From CAVVUC01 sp963751395 (lineage in GTDB: Bacteria > Verrucomicrobiota > Verrucomicrobiia > Chthoniobacterales > Chthoniobacteraceae): a stretch of DNA of 64,000 nucleotides. Every line of letters begins with the position of its first letter. Position 1 is the first letter of the stretch. The translations under genes were made by a program, and so were the position numbers. The notes beneath the pieces were generated by a model that ran no database searches, was not told where the DNA came from, and worked only from the letters and a program-made list of their open reading frames with translations. This document shows, piece after piece, positions 8,530-17,640 of this stretch. The stretch lies in contig CAVVUC010000003.1 of NCBI GenBank assembly GCA_963751395.1, positions 620,001 to 684,000 on the forward strand, written 5' to 3'.

Positions 8530-9276
8530 ATGACTGCACGCCTGGACTTGCTTTTAGTGTGGGCGTTGCTTGTCGCGATGCGATTGCCATTGGAAGCGGG
8601 AGAACAGTCAACCCAGAAGCCTGATTTGCCATACCGTGTCGGGGAGGAGCTTTATCGTGATGATTTCACTGACGGCTTGCGACAATGGTTTGTGGAGTTG
8701 GAGAAGGACGGAATCGTTGAAGCAAAGGATGGGGAACTCGTGATCGATGTCCCTGCAGGATGCACCGTCTGGTTCAAGCCGCTAATCGAAGGCCCTGTGA
8801 CGATCACTTACGAAGCCAAGGTGGTTTCTGCGGGAGGTGCCAATGATCGCGTGAGCGATCTCAACTGCTTCTGGATGGCTCGGGACAGTCGCAATGACAA
8901 AGACCTCCTGAGTTACAAGCGGAGTGGCAAGTTCGCTGATTACAATCAACTGCGCTGCTATTATGTGGGGCTCGGCGGCAATGGCAACACCACCACCCGC
9001 TTCCGGCGTTATATCGGTGACGCCAGGTTGCGTCCCTTGTTGCCAGAGCATGATCTAAGTGGGCCGAAAGACTTGATAACTCCCAACGTCTCGCAATCGC
9101 TTCGTCTCATTGCATTCAAATCGCTGATCCAGTTTTACCGTGACGACCGGCTTCTGTTCACGATGAACGATCCGGAGCCTTACACGAGCGGTTGGTTCGG
9201 ATTCCGAACCGTGGCCAATCACATGACGATCCGGCATTTCCGAGTTCACCGGCTTGAGCACAACGCGACGCCGTGA
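8530..9276 (+). CDS. Secreted DUF6250-type protein
   Basis: A 248-residue protein with a signal peptide at the N-terminus and a single jelly-roll-like domain. Conserved blocks are GCTVWFK, GGANDRVSDLNCFWMARD, YNQLRCYYVGLGGNGNTTTR and YTSGWFGFRTVANHMTI, which I recognise as the DUF6250 family found in polysaccharide-degradation loci of Bacteroidota, Planctomycetota and Verrucomicrobiota. The biochemical function is not established to my knowledge; binding or cleavage of plant glycans is likely from context. It follows GH112 by 11 bases and may be co-transcribed. Convergent with the sulfatase gene, 11 bases away. Confidence 0.75.
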   Translation: MTARLDLLLVWALLVAMRLPLEAGEQSTQKPDLPYRVGEELYRDDFTDGLRQWFVELEKDGIVEAKDGELVIDVPAGCTVWFKPLIEGPVTITYEAKVVSAGGANDRVSDLNCFWMARDSRNDKDLLSYKRSGKFADYNQLRCYYVGLGGNGNTTTRFRRYIGDARLRPLLPEHDLSGPKDLITPNVSQSLRLIAFKSLIQFYRDDRLLFTMNDPEPYTSGWFGFRTVANHMTIRHFRVHRLEHNATP

Positions 9277-9287
9277 GCTGAGTCGAG

Positions 9288-10727
9288 TCAATCGGACAGG
9301 GGCTTCCCTGAAGGTTTGTATCCTGGATTGTCCTCGGGCATTGCGGCTTCGACAGTCTTGCGCCAATCGTGAAGTTCATCTCGCAGTGTCGCAGCTTTGT
9401 CGGGCAGTTGGGTTGCGAGATCGGTTGTTTCGCCGGGGTCATCCTTCAAGTTGAATAACTCGATGCGCATGTCTTCGAACCACTCGATGAGTTTGTAGTC
9501 GCCTGCGCGCACTGCGGCTCCCGGCGCACTGCCTTGGTTGCTGTAATGAGGGTAATGCCAGAACAACGAACGACCTGGCAGCGCGCCTTGTTTTAGCAGT
9601 GGGACAAGACTTACGCCGTCCATGTGCTGCTGCGCGCTCGCGGGCAGCCCGGCCATTTCGAGCAAGGTCGGATAGTAATCCGTGCTCGTCACCGGCGCAT
9701 CGCAGACGCCGCCGGGTTGGGTTACCCCTGGCCAGAGAACGATGAGAGGTTCGCGGATGCCGCCTTCGTATAGCCAGCCCTTGCCGGCGCGAAGCGGGGC
9801 ATTCGAGGTTGGTGAGCCTTCCGCTGTGGACAGCCCGCCATTGTCCGAGGTGAAGATAACGACGGTGTTGCTCTCGATGCCCAACTCTTTGAGCTTGGTC
9901 AAAACGCGTCCCACACTTTCGTCGAGGCTTTCCACCATCGCGGCATAGACAGGATGGTTTTGGATCAAGCGCACGCGCACAACGCCTTCTTTCCCAAAGT
10001 CAGGCCCGCCGGGTGGCTGTATCTTCGCGAGCCTGGCCATGGATTTGTCGATTGCCCCGGCTTTTGCCTGCAAAGGCGTATGCACGGCATAATGCGAGAG
10101 GTAGAGCAGGAAGGGTTTGTCCTTCGACGACTCGATGAACTTCAACGCCTCGTCGGTAAGCCGGTCATTGAGGTATTCGCCTTTCGGTCCGTCGGGCAGA
10201 TTCGGGAGGCGGTAAGGACTGAAATACGAGGGTGGATGGCCGGCTTCGCACCCGCCGATGTTCAGATCGAACCCCTGCCGTTCCGGCAAAAAGCCCGCGC
10301 CTCCGAGATGCCATTTGCCGATGAACGCTGTGCGGAAGCCCGCCTCCCGAAGAGCCTTGGCAAAAGTGACTTCTTCCAGCGGAAGGTGTTGAACGATGGC
10401 CGGGCTCTTGAGTTTCTGGCTGGCGCGAACGGGCTGGCCCGGCAGCCAGTCGGTCAAATGCAACCGCGCTGGATACTTCCCTGTGAGAATGCTTGCGCGG
10501 GTGGGAGAGCAGACAGGGCAGGCGGCGTAGGCATTGGTGAAACGGGTGCCGCTTGCCGCGAGCTTGTCGAGGTTTGGCGTTTCGTAAAAGGAACTGCCGT
10601 AACAACCCAGATCGCGCCAGCCTAGGTCATCGGCCAGAATGAAAATGAGGTTGGGCTTCTTTTGCGCTGGTTCCGCACAGGCGATGGAGACCAGGCCAAG
10701 CAGCAGTGTCAGGATTTTCTGTTTCAT
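9288..10727 (-). CDS. Secreted formylglycine-dependent sulfatase
   Basis: A 479-residue type I sulfatase. The signal peptide is MKQKILTLLLGLVSIACA. Metal-binding Asp residues lie in LADDLGW (D33, D34) and TSDNGG. The CSPTR motif has C73 as the residue matured to formylglycine, and GKWHLGG and HPPYFSPY-like blocks follow the alkaline-phosphatase superfamily fold. It should remove sulfate esters from sugars in the periplasm or outside the cell. The specific substrate cannot be read from sequence. A formylglycine-generating enzyme is needed and is not in this window. Divergent from the DUF1772 gene. Confidence 0.92.
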   Translation of the reverse strand: MKQKILTLLLGLVSIACAEPAQKKPNLIFILADDLGWRDLGCYGSSFYETPNLDKLAASGTRFTNAYAACPVCSPTRASILTGKYPARLHLTDWLPGQPVRASQKLKSPAIVQHLPLEEVTFAKALREAGFRTAFIGKWHLGGAGFLPERQGFDLNIGGCEAGHPPSYFSPYRLPNLPDGPKGEYLNDRLTDEALKFIESSKDKPFLLYLSHYAVHTPLQAKAGAIDKSMARLAKIQPPGGPDFGKEGVVRVRLIQNHPVYAAMVESLDESVGRVLTKLKELGIESNTVVIFTSDNGGLSTAEGSPTSNAPLRAGKGWLYEGGIREPLIVLWPGVTQPGGVCDAPVTSTDYYPTLLEMAGLPASAQQHMDGVSLVPLLKQGALPGRSLFWHYPHYSNQGSAPGAAVRAGDYKLIEWFEDMRIELFNLKDDPGETTDLATQLPDKAATLRDELHDWRKTVEAAMPEDNPGYKPSGKPLSD

Positions 10728-10794
10728 AGGGAGGTTTGGAGAATAAACGGCAAGGTAGGGTCTTCCCCCATAGCTAAATCATGCATCCACACGA

Positions 10795-11448
10795 TTGAGG
10801 CGTTATATGCAATCTGATACCTGTAGTTGGCTTGCAGGGCAACACCCGGCAAGCGAAATCATGGTAGAACAGGGACTTCACAAAAAACTAGCCAGGGCCG
10901 ATTACAAACGGAGAGCAGATCGAGAACAGGCGAAGCAACAATCGCAAGCAGGCAGTTTCGCGAAAGCGAGCGTCAGATTCGCAAGCTTGTTTTCGGTATC
11001 ACTCTTTGCGGGCATTTTGTTTGGAGCCACCTGCAGTTTCGAACTTGGCTCGACGGCCGCGACGGACCCCGCTTACATCGTACAGTTGAAGTATATGATC
11101 CGGGGCTTCAACCGATTGATGCCCGTGATGGGAGCCATCTGTCTTGCGACGACGATCGGCTCGGCATTGGTGGCAGGAGCACGCAAGAGTTTCTACCTCC
11201 AGATCGGCGCGATCGTTTGTCTTGCAGCGACCGGGACCGTATCCGGCTTCCTGTGCTCCCCGATCGACGTTCAAATAATGGACTGGAACACCCAGGCTTC
11301 GCCGGCCGAGTGGGCTGTTTGCAGGGAACAATGGTGGCTGTGGCATCTCGTACGGATGACGTTTGCACTGGCGGCCCTGGCCTTGTTGATTCTGACTTTG
11401 ATGACTCGCCGCGGTTCGACCCGCCCGGCAAGGCTCGACCCGCTCTAA
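10795..11448 (+). CDS. DUF1772-like four-helix membrane protein
   Basis: About 217 residues with four hydrophobic segments (roughly 60-80, 105-125, 132-152 and 188-208). The pattern NRLMP ... PIDVQIMDWN ... WAVCREQWWLWHLVRMTFA is characteristic of DUF1772, a family related to anthrone-oxygenase-like integral membrane proteins. The N-terminal 50 residues are charged and lie outside the family, so the true start may be the ATG at 10807 or 10861. The function in bacteria is unknown. It is alone between a divergent sulfatase gene and the convergent carbonic anhydrase gene. Confidence 0.65.
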   Translation: MRRYMQSDTCSWLAGQHPASEIMVEQGLHKKLARADYKRRADREQAKQQSQAGSFAKASVRFASLFSVSLFAGILFGATCSFELGSTAATDPAYIVQLKYMIRGFNRLMPVMGAICLATTIGSALVAGARKSFYLQIGAIVCLAATGTVSGFLCSPIDVQIMDWNTQASPAEWAVCREQWWLWHLVRMTFALAALALLILTLMTRRGSTRPARLDPL

Positions 11449-11495
11449 CTTCGCACTTGCCCTCTCGCGGGCAGCCCGTCTCCGAGCCTGCTTCT

Positions 11496-12158
11496 TCAAG
11501 AACCGGGCGTGGAGGAAAACTTAACGCTCCGGATGGCCTCTTCGGCCGAGGGAATGGAATCCGGGTGGCTTACGCAAAGATGCGAGTCCCGCAACAGACC
11601 GTCGTGCAGGCGGTAAATCCAGCCATGCACAGCCAGCTTCTGGCCGCGTGCCCAGGCGCTGCGGACGATGGTCGTGTTGGAAACATTGACGACCTGCTCG
11701 ATGATGTTGAGTTCGCACAAGCGGTCGAACCGCGCCTCTTCCTCGGAGATCGCGTGGAGCAGGTCGCGATGATGGTGAAAAACATCGCGGATGTGGCGCA
11801 GCCAGTTGTCGATCAACCCGAGGGCGTGGTCCTGCATCGCGGCCCGCACGCCGCCGCAACCGTAATGACCGCAGACGATGACGTGCTCGACCTTCAGGAT
11901 CTCAACGGCATATTGGAGCGCGGACAGGCAGTTGAAGTCGGTATGCACCACGATGTTTGCGACATTGCGATGGACAAACATCTCGCCCGGAAGGAGTCCG
12001 ACGATCTCATTCGCGGGCACGCGGCTGTCGGAGCACCCGATCCACATATAATCAGGCGCCTGCTGGCGCGAAAGCGTTTCAAAGAACCCGGGATTGCGGT
12101 TGCGTGTGGCTTCGGCCCAGCGCCGGTTCTTTTCAAGGAGTATCTTCAAATTCGGCAT
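11496..12158 (-). CDS. Beta-class carbonic anhydrase
   Basis: A 220-residue beta carbonic anhydrase that interconverts CO2 and bicarbonate in the cytoplasm. The zinc site is complete: C42 and D44 in GCSDSRVPANE, H98 and C101 in VCGHYGCGGV. The length and the FVHRNVANIVVHTD block fit the group that includes E. coli Can. It starts at ATG 12156-12158, only 5 bases after the DAHP synthase stop, so the two are probably one transcript; a shared role is not obvious. Confidence 0.93.
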   Translation of the reverse strand: MPNLKILLEKNRRWAEATRNRNPGFFETLSRQQAPDYMWIGCSDSRVPANEIVGLLPGEMFVHRNVANIVVHTDFNCLSALQYAVEILKVEHVIVCGHYGCGGVRAAMQDHALGLIDNWLRHIRDVFHHHRDLLHAISEEEARFDRLCELNIIEQVVNVSNTTIVRSAWARGQKLAVHGWIYRLHDGLLRDSHLCVSHPDSIPSAEEAIRSVKFSSTPGS

Positions 12159-12163
12159 GTCAA

Positions 12164-13181
12164 TTAAAGGTGCTGGCCGTTGACGTTTAGAAATGGGGGC
12201 AGGTCGCGCATCAGCGAGGCGAAGGTTTCCAGGTTCACCTGCTGCTGGCCGTCGCTCAGTGCCTCCGCCGGATGCGGATGCACTTCGATCAGCAAACCAT
12301 CCGCGCCCATCGCCACCGCGCCCCGGCACAGGATACTCACGAGATCGGCGCGACCGCATCCCTGGCTCGGATCGACGATCACCGGCAGGTGCGATTCGTT
12401 TTTTGCAATTGCGACGGCGGCGAGATCGAGCGTGTTGCGAGTGTAGGTCTCGAAGGTCCGGATGCCCCGCTCGCAGAAAAGCACGTTGGGATTTCCGTGA
12501 GACAAGATGTATTCGGCGGCAAGCAGCCATTCCTCGATCCGCTCGCTCATGCCGCGCTTGAGCAGGATGGGCTTCATCGTTTTTGCGCAGTCGATGAGGA
12601 GCCGGAAGTTCTGCGAGTTGCGCGCTCCGATCTGCAGGATGTCCGCTGTTTCTGCGACCATGCCCGACATCCGCTTCGCTCAACACTTCCGTGATGATCT
12701 TCAATCCGGTCTCTTTCTTTGCCAGGCGCAATAGCCGCAGGCCCTCCTTGCCAAGGCCCTGAAACTCATACGGCGAGGTGCGCGGCTTGTAGGCGCCACC
12801 GCGCAGAATTTTCGCGCCGGCCGCCTTCACCGCGCGCGCCGTGGAGATCAACTGCTCCTCCGACTCGACCGAGCAAGGCCCCGCCATCACGACGAACTCC
12901 GGCCCGCCAATCGCGACGCCATCGACATTCACGATCGTGTTCTGCGGATGTGATTCGCGGCTCACGAGCTGGTAGCGTTTCTGCACCGGCATCACCTTCT
13001 CGACCTGCGGCAGCACGTTGAGCGAGATGAGCGTGTGATGCGTCCGCTCGTCGCCGATGGCGGCAATCACAGTCTGGTGCGTGCCGAAAATCGGACGCGG
13101 GTCGTAGCCGAGCTTCGCAACCTCGGCGATGACCTCATCGACTTTGTTGCGCGGGGTGTTGGGGCGGAGGACGATGATCAT
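12164..13181 (-). CDS. aroF: DAHP synthase (AroF/KdsA-type), frameshifted
   Basis: 3-deoxy-D-arabino-heptulosonate-7-phosphate synthase, the first step of aromatic amino acid synthesis, about 339 residues. An N-terminal ferredoxin-like regulatory domain (MIIVLRPNTPRNKVDEVI) precedes the TIM-barrel, with VVMAGPCSVES, AKILRGGAYKPRTSPY, DILQIGARNSQNF, PILLKRG and VDPSQGCGR. The frame breaks near 12665: GTC GGG CAT should probably read GTC GGC ATG, so one extra G separates SEADVG from MVAETADILQ. The gene reads normally on both sides, which suggests a sequencing error in an essential gene. Carbonic anhydrase follows. Confidence 0.88.
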
Positions 13182-13201
13182 GGAGGGAAATTTAAGATTT
13201 C

Positions 13202-13290
13202 AGATTTTGGGATTTAAGATTTAAGTAATTTGGCGTGCGAACTGCGAAACAGTAAACCATCGCAGCAACAATCCTTAAATCCCAAATTCT
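13202..13290. repeat. AT-rich inverted repeat in the aroF/LOG divergent gap
   Basis: Arms 13202-13221 and 13271-13290 are inverted copies matching at 17 of 20 bases, sharing the core TTTGGGATTTAAG, with a 49-base loop. The gap is much richer in AT than the flanking genes. A related arm pair occurs after dnaN at 23899-23974. It probably contains the divergent promoters as well. Confidence 0.7.
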
Positions 13291-13294
13291 TCCC

Positions 13295-14386
13295 ATGGCA
13301 GATTTCACAGCAGGCGGCATCTCTGCGTTACCCAAAACCGCGCGGTCGATCGGCGACCGCGCCATCGACGAGCGCATTCGCGACCTGGTTGACGACTGGG
13401 GCTGCGGACCCTCGTGCGAACTCGTGCAGGAAATGATCATCACCGCTCTCAAGATGGGGCGCGACAACCTCAGCACCGCCGACCTGAAGCTGTTCAACCG
13501 CGCATTCAAGGAACTCCGCTACGCCGCGCGCGTCTTCGCCCCGTATGCGCATTTGAAAAAAGTCGTCGTTTTCGGCTCCGCGCGCACTCCCGAGAACGAG
13601 CCGGCGTTTGCCGCCGCCGAACAATTCGCGCGGAAAATGCGCGAGCACAACTACATGATCATCACCGGCGGCGGCGACGGCATCATGGGCGCGGCCCAGC
13701 GCGGGGCGGGGCGCGAGCACAGCTTCGGCCTGAACATCCGCCTGCCCTTCGAGCAGCGCGCCAACGAGACAATCCACGGCGACCCGAAGCTCATCAACTT
13801 CAACTATTTCTTCACCCGGAAACTCAACTTCGTGAAGGAAACCCACGCCGTCACGCTTTTCCCCGGCGGCTTCGGCACGCTCGACGAAGGCTTCGAGGTG
13901 CTCACCCTCATGCAGACCGGCAAGGCGCGCATCATTCCGCTCGTGCTCGTCGATCGTCCCGGCGGCACGCATTGGAAGACGTTCATGGGCTTTCTCCACG
14001 ACTATCTGCTGAAGGCGGGACTCGTCTCGGAGGATGACTTCAAACTCTTCACCATCACCGACAACGTGGACACCGCGGTCGCGGAGATTCTGCGTTTCTA
14101 CAAAAACTTCCGCTCCTTCCGCTGGGTCGGCAGCCGCATGGTGATTCGCATACACAACCCGCTCACAGCCACGGCGGTGCGCGATTTGAACCTGCGCTTC
14201 ACCGACATCCTTGCCGGCAGCGAGATCGAGCAAGGCCCGGCGCTCGCCGCCGAGCAAAACGAGCCGGAGCTGGCCGCGCTGCCCCGCTTGATCCTCAAAC
14301 CGCTTCGCACCAACTTCGGGCGGCTGCGTCAATTGATCGACGCGGTGAACGACTCTGATACGGAGGGTGACTCTTCAGCGGGTTGA
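13295..14386 (+). CDS. LOG family protein (cytokinin-activating-type phosphoribohydrolase fold)
   Basis: A 363-residue protein. The central Rossmann-like domain has VVVFGSARTPENEP, ITGGGDGIMGAAQRGA and the diagnostic PGGFGTLDE (residues 190-198), all matching the TIGR00730/LOG family once labelled lysine decarboxylase. Family members release ribose 5-phosphate from nucleoside monophosphates. An extra N-terminal segment of about 85 residues and a C-terminal extension of about 90 residues make it longer than the usual 180-240 residues. The exact substrate is uncertain. Start ATG 13295 sits just after the inverted repeat. Confidence 0.85.
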   Translation: MADFTAGGISALPKTARSIGDRAIDERIRDLVDDWGCGPSCELVQEMIITALKMGRDNLSTADLKLFNRAFKELRYAARVFAPYAHLKKVVVFGSARTPENEPAFAAAEQFARKMREHNYMIITGGGDGIMGAAQRGAGREHSFGLNIRLPFEQRANETIHGDPKLINFNYFFTRKLNFVKETHAVTLFPGGFGTLDEGFEVLTLMQTGKARIIPLVLVDRPGGTHWKTFMGFLHDYLLKAGLVSEDDFKLFTITDNVDTAVAEILRFYKNFRSFRWVGSRMVIRIHNPLTATAVRDLNLRFTDILAGSEIEQGPALAAEQNEPELAALPRLILKPLRTNFGRLRQLIDAVNDSDTEGDSSAG

Positions 14387-14927
14387 ATGATGCGCCTTTC
14401 GAAGAACGCTTCTCACGCAGTCATTTGGGCCTGGCGGGATTGATTCTTAACACGACACAACTCACTAACGCCTAACCGCGCCACGCTCTGCCTGTGGCTG
14501 ATTTTGCTTGCCCTCGTTGCGAAACTGCCGGTTTCGCAACGCGCCTGCCGGTGCGACTTCGTTGCGAGTTTTGAGGCGGGCTGCATGAAAAAGAAGTCAT
14601 GGTGAGCGGAGTGGGGCAGAGCGGAACGCAGCCGAACCATCTCTGATTTTGTCCGCGAGCCCCTTCCGCCTGCGGAAAGATCAGTGATCCTTCGGCTTCG
14701 CTCAGGATGACGGTGTTCTTGGAACTTGTCCCGGAGTTGCGCTGCGAACGAGCCGTCAAATCGCTCCGGCCACAGATGCGGATCACACTCCATCTGAAAA
14801 CTCCCAATGGAGTCATCCCGAGCGCAGCGAAGGACCCCGCAAACTACGAACCGTTGTCATTGTTCGTGGGATGCTTCGTTCCTCAGCATGACACGACCGA
14901 GAGCGGCAACGACTCCTGGCAACTGCG
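14387..14927. repeat. Gene-free 541-base stretch holding short dispersed palindromes
   Basis: No credible gene is seen. The stretch holds related imperfect palindromic units: 14687-14710 (TCCTTCGGCTTCGCTCAGGA core), 14812-14834 (GTCATCCCGAGCGCAGCGAA) and an inverted relative at 14870-14891. Such units are common in intergenic DNA of soil bacteria and create false reading frames containing HPERSRRI or PSAAKDP. A further relative sits at 31022-31050. They may act as transcription terminators or be REP-like mobile sequences. Confidence 0.65.
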
Positions 14928-16304
14928 CTAAACAAACTTCCCCGGATTCAAAATCCCCTTCGGATCGAGCGCGGCTTTGAGCGTGGCGTGAAGGTTCCGG
15001 CTCACCTTTGAAGTCGCCAGCGGCCACCAGCGCAGTTTCGCGAGGCCGATGCCGTGCTCGCCGGAGATGACGCCGCCCCACGCGAGCACTTGTTTGAACA
15101 ATTCGTCGAGCGCCTTCTCGACGGTGCGATGCACGACGCGGTCGGTGTGGTAGTTCGCGGCCATGAGATTGACGTGGATGTTGCCGTCGCCCGCGTGGCC
15201 GAAGCACGCGATCGGGTAGCCGCATTTCTTGCTGAGGCGCTCGCAGAACTCCACCAGATCGACAAGCCGTCCGCGCGGCACGGCGATGTCCTCGTTGAGC
15301 TTGGTGAGGCCGGTGCCTTTCAGCGACGTGGAAAAGTCGCGGCGCAATTCCCAAAGCGACTCGCACGCTTCCTCGCCGATCGCGGTCCGGATGCTCACCG
15401 CTTTCAAACCGCCCAGCAGCTTCTTCAGCTCGGCCAGCTCGGAGCGGACGGATTTCTCCTGTCCGTCGAGGTCGATGAGCAGATGAGCGCTCCCGCTCGG
15501 GGCGAAGCCTTTGCCGCGAAATTTTCGTGCGGATTCAAGCGTGAAGGCGTCGGCGATCTCGAGCGCGGACGGCAAGAAACCGGCGCGGAAAATTTCCTGC
15601 ACGGCGTTGGCCGACTCGCGGAACTTCGCGAAGCTCACCGAGAGCGTCGCGCGCGCAGGCGGCAGCGGGAGCAGGCGCAGCGTGGCTTCGGTGACGATGC
15701 CGAGCAATCCCTCCGAGCCGACGAACATGCCGATCAGGTCGAAGCCCGTCTTGTTTTTGTGGGTGCGCCCGCCGGTGCGGAGGACATCGCCGTTGGCGAG
15801 CACGACCTCCAAGCCAAGGATGTAAGGCCGTGTGACGCCGTATTTCAGGCAGCGCGGGCCGCCGGCGTTCGTGGCAATGTTTCCGCCAATGGTGCATTCC
15901 TTCAGGCTCGCAGGATCGGGCGGATAAAACAGGCCGTGTTTGCGCGCCTCGGCTTGCAGAACGCCGGTGATCACGCCGGACTCGACGACCGCGACGGAAT
16001 CCGCCGCGTGGATTTCCTTGATGCGCGTCATCTTCGCAAGCGAGAGCACGATGCCGCCGCGCGTGGGCACGCAACCGCCGACGTAGCCGATCCCGCCGCC
16101 GCGCGCGGTGACCGGCACGTTGTTGCGGCTCGCGAATTTCATCAGGCGGCTGACCTGTTCCGTCGATTCAGCGAACACGACAACCTCCGGCAGGCTACTC
16201 GCGAACCATTTGTCGCGGCTGTGCGTGTCGATTGTCTCCGCATCGTTTCGGACGGCGTTCGAGCCGAGCAGTTTGGTGAGTTTTTGTTTAAGCGAAGCGC
16301 TCAT
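14928..16304 (-). CDS. FAD-linked oxidase, GlcD / D-lactate dehydrogenase type
   Basis: A 458-residue flavoprotein with the PCMH-type FAD-binding N-terminal half (VTARGGGIGYVGGCVPTRGG, PPDPASLKECTIGGNIATNA) and the FAD-oxidase C-terminal half ending GEHGIGLAKLRW and GILNPGKFV. It oxidises a 2-hydroxy acid such as glycolate or D-lactate. ATG 16302-16304 is chosen because the family homology begins there; an upstream extension has no homology. No GlcE or GlcF genes are adjacent, so the D-lactate dehydrogenase role is as likely as glycolate oxidase. Divergent from fabV. Confidence 0.88.
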   Translation of the reverse strand: MSASLKQKLTKLLGSNAVRNDAETIDTHSRDKWFASSLPEVVVFAESTEQVSRLMKFASRNNVPVTARGGGIGYVGGCVPTRGGIVLSLAKMTRIKEIHAADSVAVVESGVITGVLQAEARKHGLFYPPDPASLKECTIGGNIATNAGGPRCLKYGVTRPYILGLEVVLANGDVLRTGGRTHKNKTGFDLIGMFVGSEGLLGIVTEATLRLLPLPPARATLSVSFAKFRESANAVQEIFRAGFLPSALEIADAFTLESARKFRGKGFAPSGSAHLLIDLDGQEKSVRSELAELKKLLGGLKAVSIRTAIGEEACESLWELRRDFSTSLKGTGLTKLNEDIAVPRGRLVDLVEFCERLSKKCGYPIACFGHAGDGNIHVNLMAANYHTDRVVHRTVEKALDELFKQVLAWGGVISGEHGIGLAKLRWWPLATSKVSRNLHATLKAALDPKGILNPGKFV

Positions 16305-16410
16305 GGCAGACACGATAAGGAGTGACGCTGCTGTTTTGAAGCGGCATTTCTCCATCGCGAGTTTTTTGGAAAAATCTCGACCCGCGATTCTTCGTGGCAC
16401 AAGTTTTCGC

Positions 16411-17625
16411 ATGATCATCAAACCAAAGATTCGCGGATTCATCTGCGTGACCGCGCACCCCGCCGGTTGCGCCGCGCACGTGCAGGAGCAGGTCGATTAC
16501 GTCCGGCGGCAGGGCCCGATCGGACAATGCCCGAAACGCGTGCTCGTCATCGGCGCTTCGACCGGCTACGGGCTGGCCTCGCGCATCGTCCCTGCATTCG
16601 CGGGAAACGCCGCGACCATCGGCGTGTTCTTCGAGCGGCCTTCGGAAAGCGGCAAACCCGCGAGCCCCGGCTGGTATAACTCCGCCGCCTTCGAGAAAGC
16701 CGCGCACGCCGCCGGCCTGTATGCGAAGAGCATCAACGGCGACGCCTTTTCCGACGAGATCAAACAGCAGACCATCGATCTCATCAAAGCCGACCTCGGC
16801 CAGATCGACATGGTTGTTTACAGCCTCGCTTCGCCGCGCCGCACGCATCCAAAAACCGGCGTCACCGCCAAGTCCACGCTCAAGCCGCTCGGCGCTTCGT
16901 TCACGGCGAAAACCGTGGACACCGACAAAGGTGTCGTCACGGACATCACCATCGAACCGGCGAATGAACAGGAAATCGCCGACACCGTCGCGGTGATGGG
17001 CGGAGAGGACTGGCGGATGTGGATCGAGGAACTCGAAGCCGCGAACGTGCTCGCGCCGGGATTTACGACCGTGGCGTATTCCTACATCGGGCCGGATCTC
17101 ACGTGGGCGATTTATCGCAATGGCACCATCGGGCGCGCGAAGGAAGATTTGGAAGCGACGGCGGAACAGCTCAACGCCCATCTTTCAGCGCGGGAAGGCC
17201 GCGCGTTCGTCTCGATCAACAAAGCGCTCGTCACGCAAGCCAGCTCGGCGATTCCCGTCGTGCCGCTTTACATTTCCCTGCTCTACAAAGTGATGAAGGA
17301 ACAGGGACTTCACGAAGGTTGCATCGAGCAGATTTACCGCATGTTCGCCACGCAGCTTTACAGCGGCGCGGTGCCGTTGCTCGACGACAAAGGCCGCATC
17401 CGCATCGACGACTGGGAAATGCGCCCCGATGTGCAACGCGCGGTCGCCACGCTCTGGCCGACCGTCAGCACGGAAAACCTCGAAGCGATCTCCGACATCA
17501 AAGGCTATCGCGCGGAGTTTTTGAAACTGTTCGGGTTCGGGCTAACCGGCGTGGATTACGAGGCGGAGGTTGATCCGAACGTGCCAATTGTAAGCTGTGA
17601 ACACCTACAGCGTCATCGTGAATGA
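16411..17625 (+). CDS. fabV: Trans-2-enoyl-ACP/CoA reductase FabV
   Basis: A 404-residue enoyl reductase, the last step of each fatty-acid elongation cycle, NADH dependent and usually triclosan tolerant. FabV features are the NAD-binding GASTGYG (49-54), YSLASPRR, and the catalytic pair Y235-x8-K244 in AIYRNGTIGRAK. Length is typical of the family (about 400). Start ATG 16411 gives the conserved opening MIIKPKIRGFICVTAHP. It is alone on the plus strand and ends 15 bases from the convergent ClpP-like gene. Confidence 0.95.
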   Translation: MIIKPKIRGFICVTAHPAGCAAHVQEQVDYVRRQGPIGQCPKRVLVIGASTGYGLASRIVPAFAGNAATIGVFFERPSESGKPASPGWYNSAAFEKAAHAAGLYAKSINGDAFSDEIKQQTIDLIKADLGQIDMVVYSLASPRRTHPKTGVTAKSTLKPLGASFTAKTVDTDKGVVTDITIEPANEQEIADTVAVMGGEDWRMWIEELEAANVLAPGFTTVAYSYIGPDLTWAIYRNGTIGRAKEDLEATAEQLNAHLSAREGRAFVSINKALVTQASSAIPVVPLYISLLYKVMKEQGLHEGCIEQIYRMFATQLYSGAVPLLDDKGRIRIDDWEMRPDVQRAVATLWPTVSTENLEAISDIKGYRAEFLKLFGFGLTGVDYEAEVDPNVPIVSCEHLQRHRE

Positions 17626-17640
17626 AGCGGTGTCTTTGAT

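Noticed and set aside
11496..13181. Apparent DAHP synthase-carbonic anhydrase fusion
   Set aside because: The middle is frameshifted DAHP synthase; the anhydrase has its own ATG at 12158 and the synthase its own stop at 12164.
14413..14793. 126-residue minus-strand frame with HPERSRRI
   Set aside because: This wording is a known artefact of intergenic palindromic repeats, not a protein.
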